From: Rhodoferax sp.
GTDB lineage: Bacteria; Pseudomonadota; Gammaproteobacteria; Burkholderiales; Burkholderiaceae_C
Length of the DNA stretch: 64,000 bases
Reading direction: 5' to 3'
NCBI RefSeq assembly: GCF_025354435.1
Contig: NZ_JANXMU010000070.1
Span: 1 to 64,000 of the forward strand
This document shows positions 51,456-59,402 of this stretch, in pieces (the first letter of the stretch is position 1; each line of letters starts with the position of its first letter). The translations under genes and the position numbers were made by a program. The notes under the pieces were generated by a model. The model was not told where the DNA came from. It searched no databases and worked only from the letters and a program-made list of their open reading frames with translations.

Positions 51456-52512
51456 AGTTGGATGCCGGAGGATCTTGGCCATTGACCACATAGCCGCCGG
51501 TGGAATGGGCATCGGACACGCTGAGCCATTGCACCATATTGCGGCCACCGTGTTTGGCTGCGTACAGGGCTTTGTCCACGGTATCGAGTAAGCGCGTTTC
51601 GGTGCACACCACGCCACCCAGGCAGGTGGCAACCCCCAGGCTGACGGTGATGTGTTTGGCCACCTGCGAACGGGCATGGTCCAGCTGCAGAGCCAGTACG
51701 GCCTGGCGTACTTTTTCGGCAATCTGGGTGGCCCCGGACTGGTCAGACGACGGCAGGATGATGATGAATTCTTCGCCCCCGTAGCGCGCAAACACGTCAG
51801 TGAGCCGGTTCAGCTGGGATTGCACCGAGCCCACCACGGCCTGCAGCACCCGGTCGCCCGCCGGGTGGCCGTAGGTGTCGTTGTATTTTTTGAAGTAATC
51901 CACATCCAGCATCACCAGCGACAGCGGGTTCTTTTGGCGCTGCGCCCGGCTCACTTCGACGGCCAGCTTTTGGTCAAAATACTTGCGGTTGTAGATGCCG
52001 GTCAGGCCGTCGATCACCGCCTCGCGCGAGAGCTTTTCGGTGCGCGACTGCAGCACCCGTTCGCGCTTCACAAAGCTACTGGTATCGGCGATCTGCAGCA
52101 TCACCAAAAAGCCGTCGGCATTGGCGCTGTCGTACCGCACTGGCACCAGGGTCAGCGACTGCGGCATGCGCTGCTGCGGGCCTTTGGCCGCATCTTCGGG
52201 CCGCTGGTACAGCGGCAGCGGCGTGCGGTGCAGCACGTTGGACAACACCACGGGCAGCTTGTAGGTCAGTACGTTTTTCAGGGCGCTGATAAAGGACAGC
52301 GACAGGCCGTTGGCAAATACCGATTCGAGCGTGCGGCCCAGCACCGTCTGCGCTTCAATGCCGCTGTGGCGCACCACCCATGCGTTCCACAACAGCACCT
52401 CGCCGCGCGGGTTGAGCACGATCAGGCCCGTGTTGAGCGCGTCCACCATCAGGGACCAGGGCAGCAACGACTCAATAGGGCGAGCGGGCATAGAGGCCGG
52501 AGGCAGGCTCAA
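51445..52512 (-). CDS. PAS-GGDEF diguanylate cyclase
   Basis: A 355-residue soluble protein. The PAS domain is at about residues 20-150 ('DALNTGLIVLNPRGEVLLWN'), then a coiled linker, then GGDEF with intact 'FARYGGEEFIIILP' and an I-site RLTD five residues upstream. It makes cyclic di-GMP. The start is TTG 52512, overlapping the CheC stop as TTGA; ATG 52491 is possible. It is the last gene of a response regulator-CheC-GGDEF operon. The C-terminal residues and stop lie in repeat copy 9. Confidence 0.88.
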   Translation of the reverse strand: MSLPPASMPARPIESLLPWSLMVDALNTGLIVLNPRGEVLLWNAWVVRHSGIEAQTVLGRTLESVFANGLSLSFISALKNVLTYKLPVVLSNVLHRTPLPLYQRPEDAAKGPQQRMPQSLTLVPVRYDSANADGFLVMLQIADTSSFVKRERVLQSRTEKLSREAVIDGLTGIYNRKYFDQKLAVEVSRAQRQKNPLSLVMLDVDYFKKYNDTYGHPAGDRVLQAVVGSVQSQLNRLTDVFARYGGEEFIIILPSSDQSGATQIAEKVRQAVLALQLDHARSQVAKHITVSLGVATCLGGVVCTETRLLDTVDKALYAAKHGGRNMVQWLSVSDAHSTGGYVVNGQDPPASNFYI

Positions 52513-53117
52513 ATGCGCGACAAGAATGCGTCCAGGGCAGCGATCAGCCCTTCGAGCGAATTGGAACTGAGCAAGAACACCAGATAGCCCTGGGTGTCCC
52601 GTTTTTCGATGGTCAGGTCGATATGCAGTACCAGCACCACCGGTTGGCTCTCATCGGACATGAGCTTGCCGATCACGGTGTCGGCGCCGTCCACCGAGTA
52701 TTCGGGCAAGGTGCTGGTGAGCCCAACACTCAGCATGTCGGCAATAGCCGACAGGCAGGAGTTCAAAATCACGTTGCCCAGCTCGCACATGGCCTCGTGC
52801 TCGAAGTCCACCAGGTCTTCTACGCTGACCTGCGAACCCAGCATTTCTTGCACGATTTCCAAGGCTTTTTCTTCGCGAAACAACAGCGTGGCATCCAGAC
52901 TGAACGGGCCGCCAAACTTTTGCCGTACCGCGCCCAGTCGCCCGCCTTGCAAGGACAGCATTTCGGCGTTGACATCGGTGCGGTCGAAAAACTGGATGCG
53001 CGGCACCGACAGCAGCACCTCGTCGCCCACGATCTCACTCAGGCTGGCAGCGGCCTGGCCTGCACCCACGTTAAACACCTCGGTCAAGGCATCCAGTTGC
53101 AGGTCAGACAGAGTCAT
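52509..53117 (-). CDS. CheC-family phosphatase
   Basis: A 202-residue CheC-like protein with both active-site helices: 'LDALTEVFNVGAGQAAASLSE' region (E-x2-N) and 'FEHEAMCELGNVILNSCLSAI' region (E-x2-N). CheC/CheX/FliY proteins dephosphorylate CheY-type response regulators. Its natural substrate is probably the regulator encoded directly upstream, whose stop overlaps this start (TGATG). No chemotaxis genes are nearby, so this is likely an isolated module. GTG 53120 is an alternative start. Confidence 0.85.
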   Translation of the reverse strand: MTLSDLQLDALTEVFNVGAGQAAASLSEIVGDEVLLSVPRIQFFDRTDVNAEMLSLQGGRLGAVRQKFGGPFSLDATLLFREEKALEIVQEMLGSQVSVEDLVDFEHEAMCELGNVILNSCLSAIADMLSVGLTSTLPEYSVDGADTVIGKLMSDESQPVVLVLHIDLTIEKRDTQGYLVFLLSSNSLEGLIAALDAFLSRI

Positions 53118-53500
53118 CACATGGGACTTTCAAAAAAAGTGAGTGCTTCGGTTACGCTTTTGTCGCTCACGGGTTTGGCTACAAACTTCACCCCCAACTC
53201 GGCCGCGCGGGTCTTCTGGCTTTCCTGGATGTTGGCCGAAAACAGCGCCAGGCGCAGCGCGGGATAGTCGCGCTTGAGGTGCTCGGCCGCATCGGTCCCC
53301 AGCATGCCGGGCATATTGATGTCCATAGTGCAGTAGGTGAAAGGCTGGGTGGCGGCCAAGGCCAGCGCCTCGTCACCATTGGTGGCCTCGACCAGGGTCC
53401 AGGTAGGGCGCTTGGCCAGTACCAGGGTGCGGATCATCATGCGCGAAACCCGGCTGTCGTCTACGATCAAAAGGGCAACTGCAGGGGTGGTGGTGGTCAT
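53117..53500 (-). CDS. CheY-like response regulator
   Basis: A 127-residue single receiver domain. The acid pocket is 'LIVDDSRVSRMMI', the phospho-acceptor Asp is in 'CTMDINMPGMLGTDAA', the switch Ser is in 'ALFSANIQ' and the conserved Lys in 'FVAKPVSDKS'. There is no output domain, so it signals by protein contact. In one operon with CheC and a PAS-GGDEF cyclase, implying phospho-controlled cyclic di-GMP output. The histidine kinase is not in the window. Confidence 0.9.
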   Translation of the reverse strand: MTTTTPAVALLIVDDSRVSRMMIRTLVLAKRPTWTLVEATNGDEALALAATQPFTYCTMDINMPGMLGTDAAEHLKRDYPALRLALFSANIQESQKTRAAELGVKFVAKPVSDKSVTEALTFFESPM

Positions 53501-53656
53501 GGTTGGGTGGCCATTTAAGGCGTAGAAATGATTGTCGCTATAAGTAGCGTCTCTGTGTCAGGATGTTACCAATCGATTGCACGCGGCACGCGCCAGACGT
53601 GTAAAAATTAATTTCATTTCTACCTCCTTCTACCCAGCCGTCACAAGGCTCTTCCT

Positions 53657-54940
53657 ATGCTTGATCTCCTGGTTACCCACGCCACTTTGCCCGACGGACG
53701 CACCGGCATGTCGATTGCCGTACAAAACGGCCGCATCACTGAAGTCACGGCCGGTCTGCACGCACCCGCACAGCAAACCATCGATGCGCAGGGCCTGCTG
53801 GTGAGCCCGCCGTTTGTAGATGCGCACTTTCACATGGATGCCACGCTGAGCTACGGTCTGCCGCGCGTCAACCAGAGCGGCACCCTGCTCGAAGGCATTG
53901 CACTATGGGGTGAGCTCAAGCCCGACCTGACCCAGGAAGCCCTGGTGCAGCGCGCCCTGGCCTATTGCGACTGGGCGGTGGGCAAAGGCCTGCTGGCCAT
54001 CCGCAGCCACGTCGACATCTGCGACCCGCGCCTGCTGGCCGTGGAGGCACTGCTGGAAGTGAAGCACCAGGTCGCTCCCTACCTGGACCTGCAGCTGGTC
54101 GCCTTTCCGCAAGACGGCGCCCTGCGCGACCCGCTGGCCATGGACAAGCTCAAGCGCGCGCTGGACATGGGCGTGGACGTGGTGGGCGGAATCCCCCACT
54201 TCGAGCGCACCATGGCCGATGGGGCGCTGAGCGTCAAACTGCTGTGCGAGCTGGCCGCCGAGCAAGGCAAGCTGGTGGACATGCACTGCGACGAGTCCGA
54301 CGACCCGATGTCGCGCCACATCGAAACCCTGACCTATGAGACCCAGCGTCTGGGCCTGCAGGGCCGCGTCACCGGCTCGCACCTCACCTCCATGCACAGC
54401 ATGGACAACTACTATGTGAGCAAGCTGCTGCCGCTGATGGCCGAGGCGCAGATCAACGTGGTCAGCAACCCGCTGATCAACATCACCCTGCAGGGACGGG
54501 GTGACACCTATCCCAAGCGCCGGGGCATGACCCGCGTACCCGAAATGATGGCCCACGGCCTGACCGTGGCCCTGGGCCAGGACTGTGTGATGGACCCCTG
54601 GTACAGCCTGGGTAGCGGCGACATGCTGGAAGTGGCCAGCATGGGCTTGCACGTGGCCCAGATGACCAGCCAGGCAGCAATGCGCCAGTGTTTTGATGCG
54701 GTCACTGTCAACCCGGCGAAGATTTTGCAGCTGGACGGCTACGGCCTGAAGGCCGGTTGCTGGGCCGACTTTGTGTTGCTACAAGCCCAGGATCCGGTGG
54801 AAGCCATACGCCTGCGCGCCACCCGGCTGCAGGTCTACAAGCGCGGCAAGCTGCTGGCCCAGACCCCCGCCGCCACCGCCAGCCTGCAACTGCCAGGACG
54901 GCCCGCGCAGACGGACTGGCTGCTGCGCAAGGCGGAATGA
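53657..54940 (+). CDS. Cytosine deaminase-like amidohydrolase (CodA family)
   Basis: A 427-residue metal-dependent amidohydrolase. Metal ligands lie in 'VDAHFHMDATLSYG' (H-x-H), 'DMHCDESDDP' (His), 'GSHLTSMHSMDN' (His) and 'GQDCVMDPWYSLG' (Asp). This set and the order are those of CodA and related deaminases. It may deaminate cytosine or a related N-heterocycle such as isocytosine or creatinine-like rings. The specificity is not certain from sequence. Monocistronic, with a 155-bp upstream region and repeat copy 10 after it. Confidence 0.85.
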   Translation: MLDLLVTHATLPDGRTGMSIAVQNGRITEVTAGLHAPAQQTIDAQGLLVSPPFVDAHFHMDATLSYGLPRVNQSGTLLEGIALWGELKPDLTQEALVQRALAYCDWAVGKGLLAIRSHVDICDPRLLAVEALLEVKHQVAPYLDLQLVAFPQDGALRDPLAMDKLKRALDMGVDVVGGIPHFERTMADGALSVKLLCELAAEQGKLVDMHCDESDDPMSRHIETLTYETQRLGLQGRVTGSHLTSMHSMDNYYVSKLLPLMAEAQINVVSNPLINITLQGRGDTYPKRRGMTRVPEMMAHGLTVALGQDCVMDPWYSLGSGDMLEVASMGLHVAQMTSQAAMRQCFDAVTVNPAKILQLDGYGLKAGCWADFVLLQAQDPVEAIRLRATRLQVYKRGKLLAQTPAATASLQLPGRPAQTDWLLRKAE

Positions 54941-54944
54941 GGTT

Positions 54945-55028
54945 TGCTATATTTTAAATAGCTTCTAGCGTAGGTAGAACTTACGCTAAAAGCACTTTTT
55001 ATCCAAAATATTGCAGGATAAAAAATGT
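54945..55028. repeat. Intergenic palindromic repeat, copy 10
   Basis: TTGCTATATTTTAAATAGCTTCTAGCGTAGGTAGAACTTACGCTAAAAGC, then ACTTTTTATCCAAAAT. It is closest to the consensus of all copies. It lies between the convergent codA-like and OmpA-like genes. Confidence 0.8.
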
Positions 55029-55053
55029 AATGCACCGCAGGCTGGGTGCGCTG

Positions 55054-56076
55054 CTACGGCGTGCCCTGCCATTCAATCTCCACCCGGCGGTTGGGTTGCA
55101 GGCACGCGGTGTAGGCCAGCCATCCTGCGGCACCCCCAGCACGTTGGCACTGGGTCACTACCGGCTGGGTGTCGCCCAAGGAGCGCACGTCCATCTTGCT
55201 GGCATCGACACCGCGCATGACCAGCAGATTGCGCACGGTGTCGGCCCGCGCCAGGGCCAGGCGATGGTTGTAGCCCGGCGTACCGGTGCTATCGGCGTGG
55301 CCGGACACCACCACGTGTTCCAACCCAGCTTTAGCGCGCAACTCTTGGGCCAGTACGTTGATGGCCCGCAGGCCCGCGGGCAGCATATCGGCCAATGCAG
55401 ATCTGTCGTGCCGGAACAGGGCTTGGGCGTTGAGCACGACCTTTTCTGACACCAGCGGTTTCTGCACTACCTGCGGAGCAGGTGGTGGCTCGGGCACAGG
55501 CGGAGCCGGTGCCCGCTGCGCTTCGGCGCACAGGTCCTCGGCAATACGGATGTAGGGTGCCGTGTGCTTCCAGCCGCCACGGGTGGTTTCATAGCCGGAC
55601 CAGGCCAGTTGCACCTCGCAAAAAGCGGTCAGACGCTGCACGTCGGCAGACGCGCACAACCGGGTGCTGCTGCGCAGTGCCTCGGCTTGCTGCCATAGGT
55701 CGGCACGTACCTGCGTCGCAGCGCGCAGCGCTGGTGTGTCCCACGCTGGATTGCTGCCCTGCTCCAAGCGGTCTACCAGGGACGTGGCCTGCGCCAGGCT
55801 CTCGTTCACCGCAGCCGGTTCGCCGCTGTCGTGCCATTTGTCGCGTGCCACGTTCAGCCAGGCTTGACTTTTGAAGCGGTGGTAGGTAGCCGGGCAAGCC
55901 TCCGGCTGTGTCGCCAGTTGGTTCAGCCGCTGTTGCACAGCGGTAAAGGCTGCAGGTTCGGCCACGCGCGACGCGCCCGGTGCGCCAGGCATGGGCATTG
56001 GCATGGACTCGGCCGCCGTTGCGTGCCAGCTGGCGAACACCAGCAGCGATGCCATCACAGTCTTGGTGTAGTTCAT
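55054..56076 (-). CDS. OmpA-family protein
   Basis: A 340-residue exported protein: signal peptide (residues 1-22), a helical middle region with several Cys, a Pro-rich linker ('PAPPVPEPPPAPQVV'), and a C-terminal OmpA domain ('VSGHADSTGTPGYN', 'LALARADTVRNLLVMRG', 'PNRRVEIEW') that binds peptidoglycan. ATG 56076 overlaps the upstream gene stop by ATGA. It is the third gene of the surface operon and probably anchors the complex to the cell wall. Confidence 0.87.
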   Translation of the reverse strand: MNYTKTVMASLLVFASWHATAAESMPMPMPGAPGASRVAEPAAFTAVQQRLNQLATQPEACPATYHRFKSQAWLNVARDKWHDSGEPAAVNESLAQATSLVDRLEQGSNPAWDTPALRAATQVRADLWQQAEALRSSTRLCASADVQRLTAFCEVQLAWSGYETTRGGWKHTAPYIRIAEDLCAEAQRAPAPPVPEPPPAPQVVQKPLVSEKVVLNAQALFRHDRSALADMLPAGLRAINVLAQELRAKAGLEHVVVSGHADSTGTPGYNHRLALARADTVRNLLVMRGVDASKMDVRSLGDTQPVVTQCQRAGGAAGWLAYTACLQPNRRVEIEWQGTP

Positions 56077-59000
56077 TCTCGCCACTCCCGAGGTGCCTGG
56101 TTGGCAGGTTCCAGCAGACGGTTGCTACGTGGCTTGTCTCCATCCAGCAACTTTTCGTCGAACTTGAAGCGCAGGCGTACATAGGCGCCGCGCCAGGATG
56201 CATTGGAGGCAAACAGGTCGGCATCGGCATAGCGTCCGACCACGTAGCCCGCCGACATCCACAGGTTGTCCATCAGGCGGTATCCGGCTTCGGCACCGAC
56301 ACCGTTGAGCCGCGTGCCGCCGCCCTGGGTGGTAGAAGCCATCAGGCCCAAGTCCCAGCGCTCTGACACATCCCACAGCACCCGACCCGCCAGCAACGCC
56401 GCGCTGAAACGGGAATTGACGCCCGAGAAGCTTTCGTTCACCTGCTTGGCGGCGATCTGGGCCGCATAGGTCCAGGCGCGCTGCGGATGGATGTTGGCAT
56501 GCAAAGAGGCCACATCGGTGCGGCTGTTGCCCAGCGCGCTGGTGGTGGTGCCAATGGTTTGGACCGGCGTGGTGTTGTTGTCGATACGGTGCTCATAGCG
56601 CGCCAGACCATGCCAGACGTTGGTGGCTACGTCGCGGTAGGCCAGGCCAAGCTGGAAGCGGTCTTGCGTCACATCCCCGGTGCTGTTGCCACGTGCCCGC
56701 GAAGCCAGCAGCACGTTGCGAACCAGCATGGACCACTGCGCATCGAGCTTGCGGGTCGCCGCAACGGTAAAAAGCCAATTGGTCTGCGTGTCCGATACCC
56801 GGTACTCCAAGCGGCCACCGGCTTTCCACAGCGGGTTAGCCAGGTAGTCCAGCCCTAACACCACGGCATGCGCGGTCTGCATGCTGCCTATCACAGGGGC
56901 GGTGCCGGTCCGGTCGGCTACGACCACCTGCTGCCGCTCGAATCCGGTGGTCAAGTGGATGCCCTCCCCCAGCCGCCACAGGTTGCGCACGCCCACAGCC
57001 GCGGCCGAGTCGCGGCCATTCTGGGCTCCGGCCAAGCGGTACTCGCTGTAGACCTGGCCATCCTTCATGTATTCGGTATCTACGCCGATCGCCGTCTGGG
57101 TGGCATGGTCGCCGAAACCGGACAGACCGTACAGGCCCGACAAGGATTCCAGCCATTCATGCCGTCCATAGACCCGGCTGTGGTCGTTCAGGCGGTATTC
57201 AGCCCCGATGCCGACGCGCCGCCCATCCGAGCCATCCACAACCTGTTCGGCTTCGCCGTACACCGTGGCATCGGGTGTCACCCGGGCGGACAAGCGCGCT
57301 TTGACCGAGGTGTAGTCGCGCTTGGCGGTCTGGTTGGCAGTGCCCACCAGCGCATAAGGCGACAGCGGCGACTGCAGCAGTCCGCCCCCCGCGAAGCCAA
57401 AGCCCGTGTCGGTTAACGATCCACCGGTACCGGGGACTGCGCCCACGCCATACTGTGCAATGCTGGGCTGGGTCGGATCATAGGTTTCGTCTACATGTGA
57501 CGCGCCAACTTCCAGGCTGAACATGTTGGTCAGCCGCATGTCTGCCGAAATAGAGGCCGCGTTGCGGTGTCCGTCGCTGAAAGCGTCTTCGATGTGCAAG
57601 GCCTGGCCGCGCAGGCGCAGGCTGTCGGACCATTGCCAAGTCGCTTCCGCACCCGCATCGGTGCGGCCTGCGGCCAAGCCGGATTCAGCGTTCTGGAAGC
57701 CCGTGCTGGAGCGGGCTGCGTGGGCACGCAGCTTCAGGCCGGGGCTATCGCTGCGCCACTCAATCCGCGCTGCCTGGCCCTGGGGGTCCGCGGACAGCAG
57801 CTGTACGCCATTGTTTTGCAGCGTACCGGTGAAAAATTGGTTGCCTTCGCTGCGTGCCACCTCCACGGTGAGCAAGCTTTGCTCGGCCAACTGCACGTCG
57901 GCATGGGCACCGTAGAGCTTGTAGGGCGAGGCGGTGTTGCGGTCTTCGGCATAGCTGCCGCCCACCTCGATATGCTCGCCCAGCTTGATGCTGGCATCCA
58001 CACCACCGACCCAGAATTTCTCACCGCCGTTATCCACCGCGTAGGTGACGCGGATGGAGATGGGGTTGAAGTTCTCGTCCGCACTGGGCACAGGCTTGCG
58101 AAAAATGATGCGGCCAGAGAACGGCTCGAAGTCGTAGTCCACGTAGCGCGACATAGATTCGCGCTTGAGCACCACATCGGGCTGGTTACGGTCACGCGTG
58201 AGCAGTTCAACGGTTTCGGAGTTGGCGATGGCATTGGGCTGTGACACGGCATACGGCCCGGAAATACCGCGGGCCGCCTGCTCGTCCACAAACTGCCTCT
58301 GGGCGCTATGGGCTGCAAACACGTTAACCCGTACATCAGAGGTTTCGTGGTGCAGCTTCGCCCCCGTCAACGCTCGCGTATAGCTGGCCAGACGCGGACG
58401 CTGCGCCGGGTCCTGGGTGCTGAAGTCTCCATACAGCACATAGCTTTTGTCTTTGTCTATGCGCACGTAAAGCTTGCTGGTGCTTTGGGCATCGTGCTGC
58501 ACCAATGAGGCATCGCCGTAGATCGGGTAGTACTGGTTGGGGTCGATATCACGGAACAGCTTTTCGGTAGTGGTCTTGTCAGAATCGAAAGCGGCGGTCA
58601 GCAGGTATTCCCCTTTGATCGTGCCCTTGACAAACGCCGCGGCCCGGCCATTGGCCGTGGTGGTTTCGCCATTGCCGCTACTGTCGCTTCCGCCCCATCG
58701 GTGCAGGCTGTCCTCAAAACCGATGTTGCTGATGTTAGGTGTCAAGGAATCGCCTTTGACACGGCCGAAGTTCAAGGAGCCTTCGACGATGCCGACCATC
58801 AACAAGGGCCGCAAGTCCGGCACAAAGCTCACCTGGCCCTGCACGCCCACGGCACCGCTTTGCACCCGCAGCACAGCATCGCCCGGTGTGGCCGGCGCTA
58901 CCAGTGTCAACTCGGCACGGCCGTTGGTGGTGACCACCTCCAGACCTTCAGTAGCCCAGCCAAGCTCTAGCTGCAGGCGGCCTAGTGTGGTTTGTATGCG

Positions 59001-59402
59001 AAGTCGCGTGGGGGCTGTGATCAACGCACCCTGGGCATCCAGCAATTCAATGCCCAGGCGCAAAGACGAGCGACCATCGGCCGGAGCCTGGGCTGCCGAG
59101 ACCGACAGGCGAATATGCGCATCCTCTGGCAAGCCTTTGGAAGTGTTCCATAAGCCTTCGCTGGCCACGGGTGGCAAGCCGCTGTTGGCGCGGTTGGTGT
59201 TGGGTCCCAACAGATCGCGGTAGGCGACTCCGGGCCCGGCCAATGAGGCTTGACCCATAGGTGTGATGCCCGTGGTGGGGGCGACGGGCAGGGTAGCGTC
59301 ATCAGCGGCATGGGCCAGGCCCGCACCGGTCAAGGCGGCAGAGGCCGCAGCGGCCAACAGCGAGCGCCGCAGACACAGAACAGGGAATTTTCGGGCGCTC
59401 AT
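56073..59402 (-). CDS. Large outer-membrane beta-barrel protein with Ig-like (Big-1-type) domain
   Basis: A 1109-residue exported protein. The signal peptide ends near 'AGLAHA' (residue 32). Residues 95-195 resemble an invasin/Big-1 Ig-like domain ('RLGIELLDAQGALITAPT', 'TNGRAELTLVAPATPGDAVLRV'). The remainder is a long run of amphipathic strands ('GEYLLTAAFDSDKTTTEKL', 'YRVSDTQTNWLFTVAATRKL') ending in an aromatic strand 'GAYVRLRFKF'. No TonB box or plug domain is obvious. It is likely a barrel that exports or displays the giant repeat protein encoded upstream. ATG 59402 overlaps that gene's stop (ATGA). Confidence 0.78.
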   Translation of the reverse strand: MSARKFPVLCLRRSLLAAAASAALTGAGLAHAADDATLPVAPTTGITPMGQASLAGPGVAYRDLLGPNTNRANSGLPPVASEGLWNTSKGLPEDAHIRLSVSAAQAPADGRSSLRLGIELLDAQGALITAPTRLRIQTTLGRLQLELGWATEGLEVVTTNGRAELTLVAPATPGDAVLRVQSGAVGVQGQVSFVPDLRPLLMVGIVEGSLNFGRVKGDSLTPNISNIGFEDSLHRWGGSDSSGNGETTTANGRAAAFVKGTIKGEYLLTAAFDSDKTTTEKLFRDIDPNQYYPIYGDASLVQHDAQSTSKLYVRIDKDKSYVLYGDFSTQDPAQRPRLASYTRALTGAKLHHETSDVRVNVFAAHSAQRQFVDEQAARGISGPYAVSQPNAIANSETVELLTRDRNQPDVVLKRESMSRYVDYDFEPFSGRIIFRKPVPSADENFNPISIRVTYAVDNGGEKFWVGGVDASIKLGEHIEVGGSYAEDRNTASPYKLYGAHADVQLAEQSLLTVEVARSEGNQFFTGTLQNNGVQLLSADPQGQAARIEWRSDSPGLKLRAHAARSSTGFQNAESGLAAGRTDAGAEATWQWSDSLRLRGQALHIEDAFSDGHRNAASISADMRLTNMFSLEVGASHVDETYDPTQPSIAQYGVGAVPGTGGSLTDTGFGFAGGGLLQSPLSPYALVGTANQTAKRDYTSVKARLSARVTPDATVYGEAEQVVDGSDGRRVGIGAEYRLNDHSRVYGRHEWLESLSGLYGLSGFGDHATQTAIGVDTEYMKDGQVYSEYRLAGAQNGRDSAAAVGVRNLWRLGEGIHLTTGFERQQVVVADRTGTAPVIGSMQTAHAVVLGLDYLANPLWKAGGRLEYRVSDTQTNWLFTVAATRKLDAQWSMLVRNVLLASRARGNSTGDVTQDRFQLGLAYRDVATNVWHGLARYEHRIDNNTTPVQTIGTTTSALGNSRTDVASLHANIHPQRAWTYAAQIAAKQVNESFSGVNSRFSAALLAGRVLWDVSERWDLGLMASTTQGGGTRLNGVGAEAGYRLMDNLWMSAGYVVGRYADADLFASNASWRGAYVRLRFKFDEKLLDGDKPRSNRLLEPANQAPREWRE

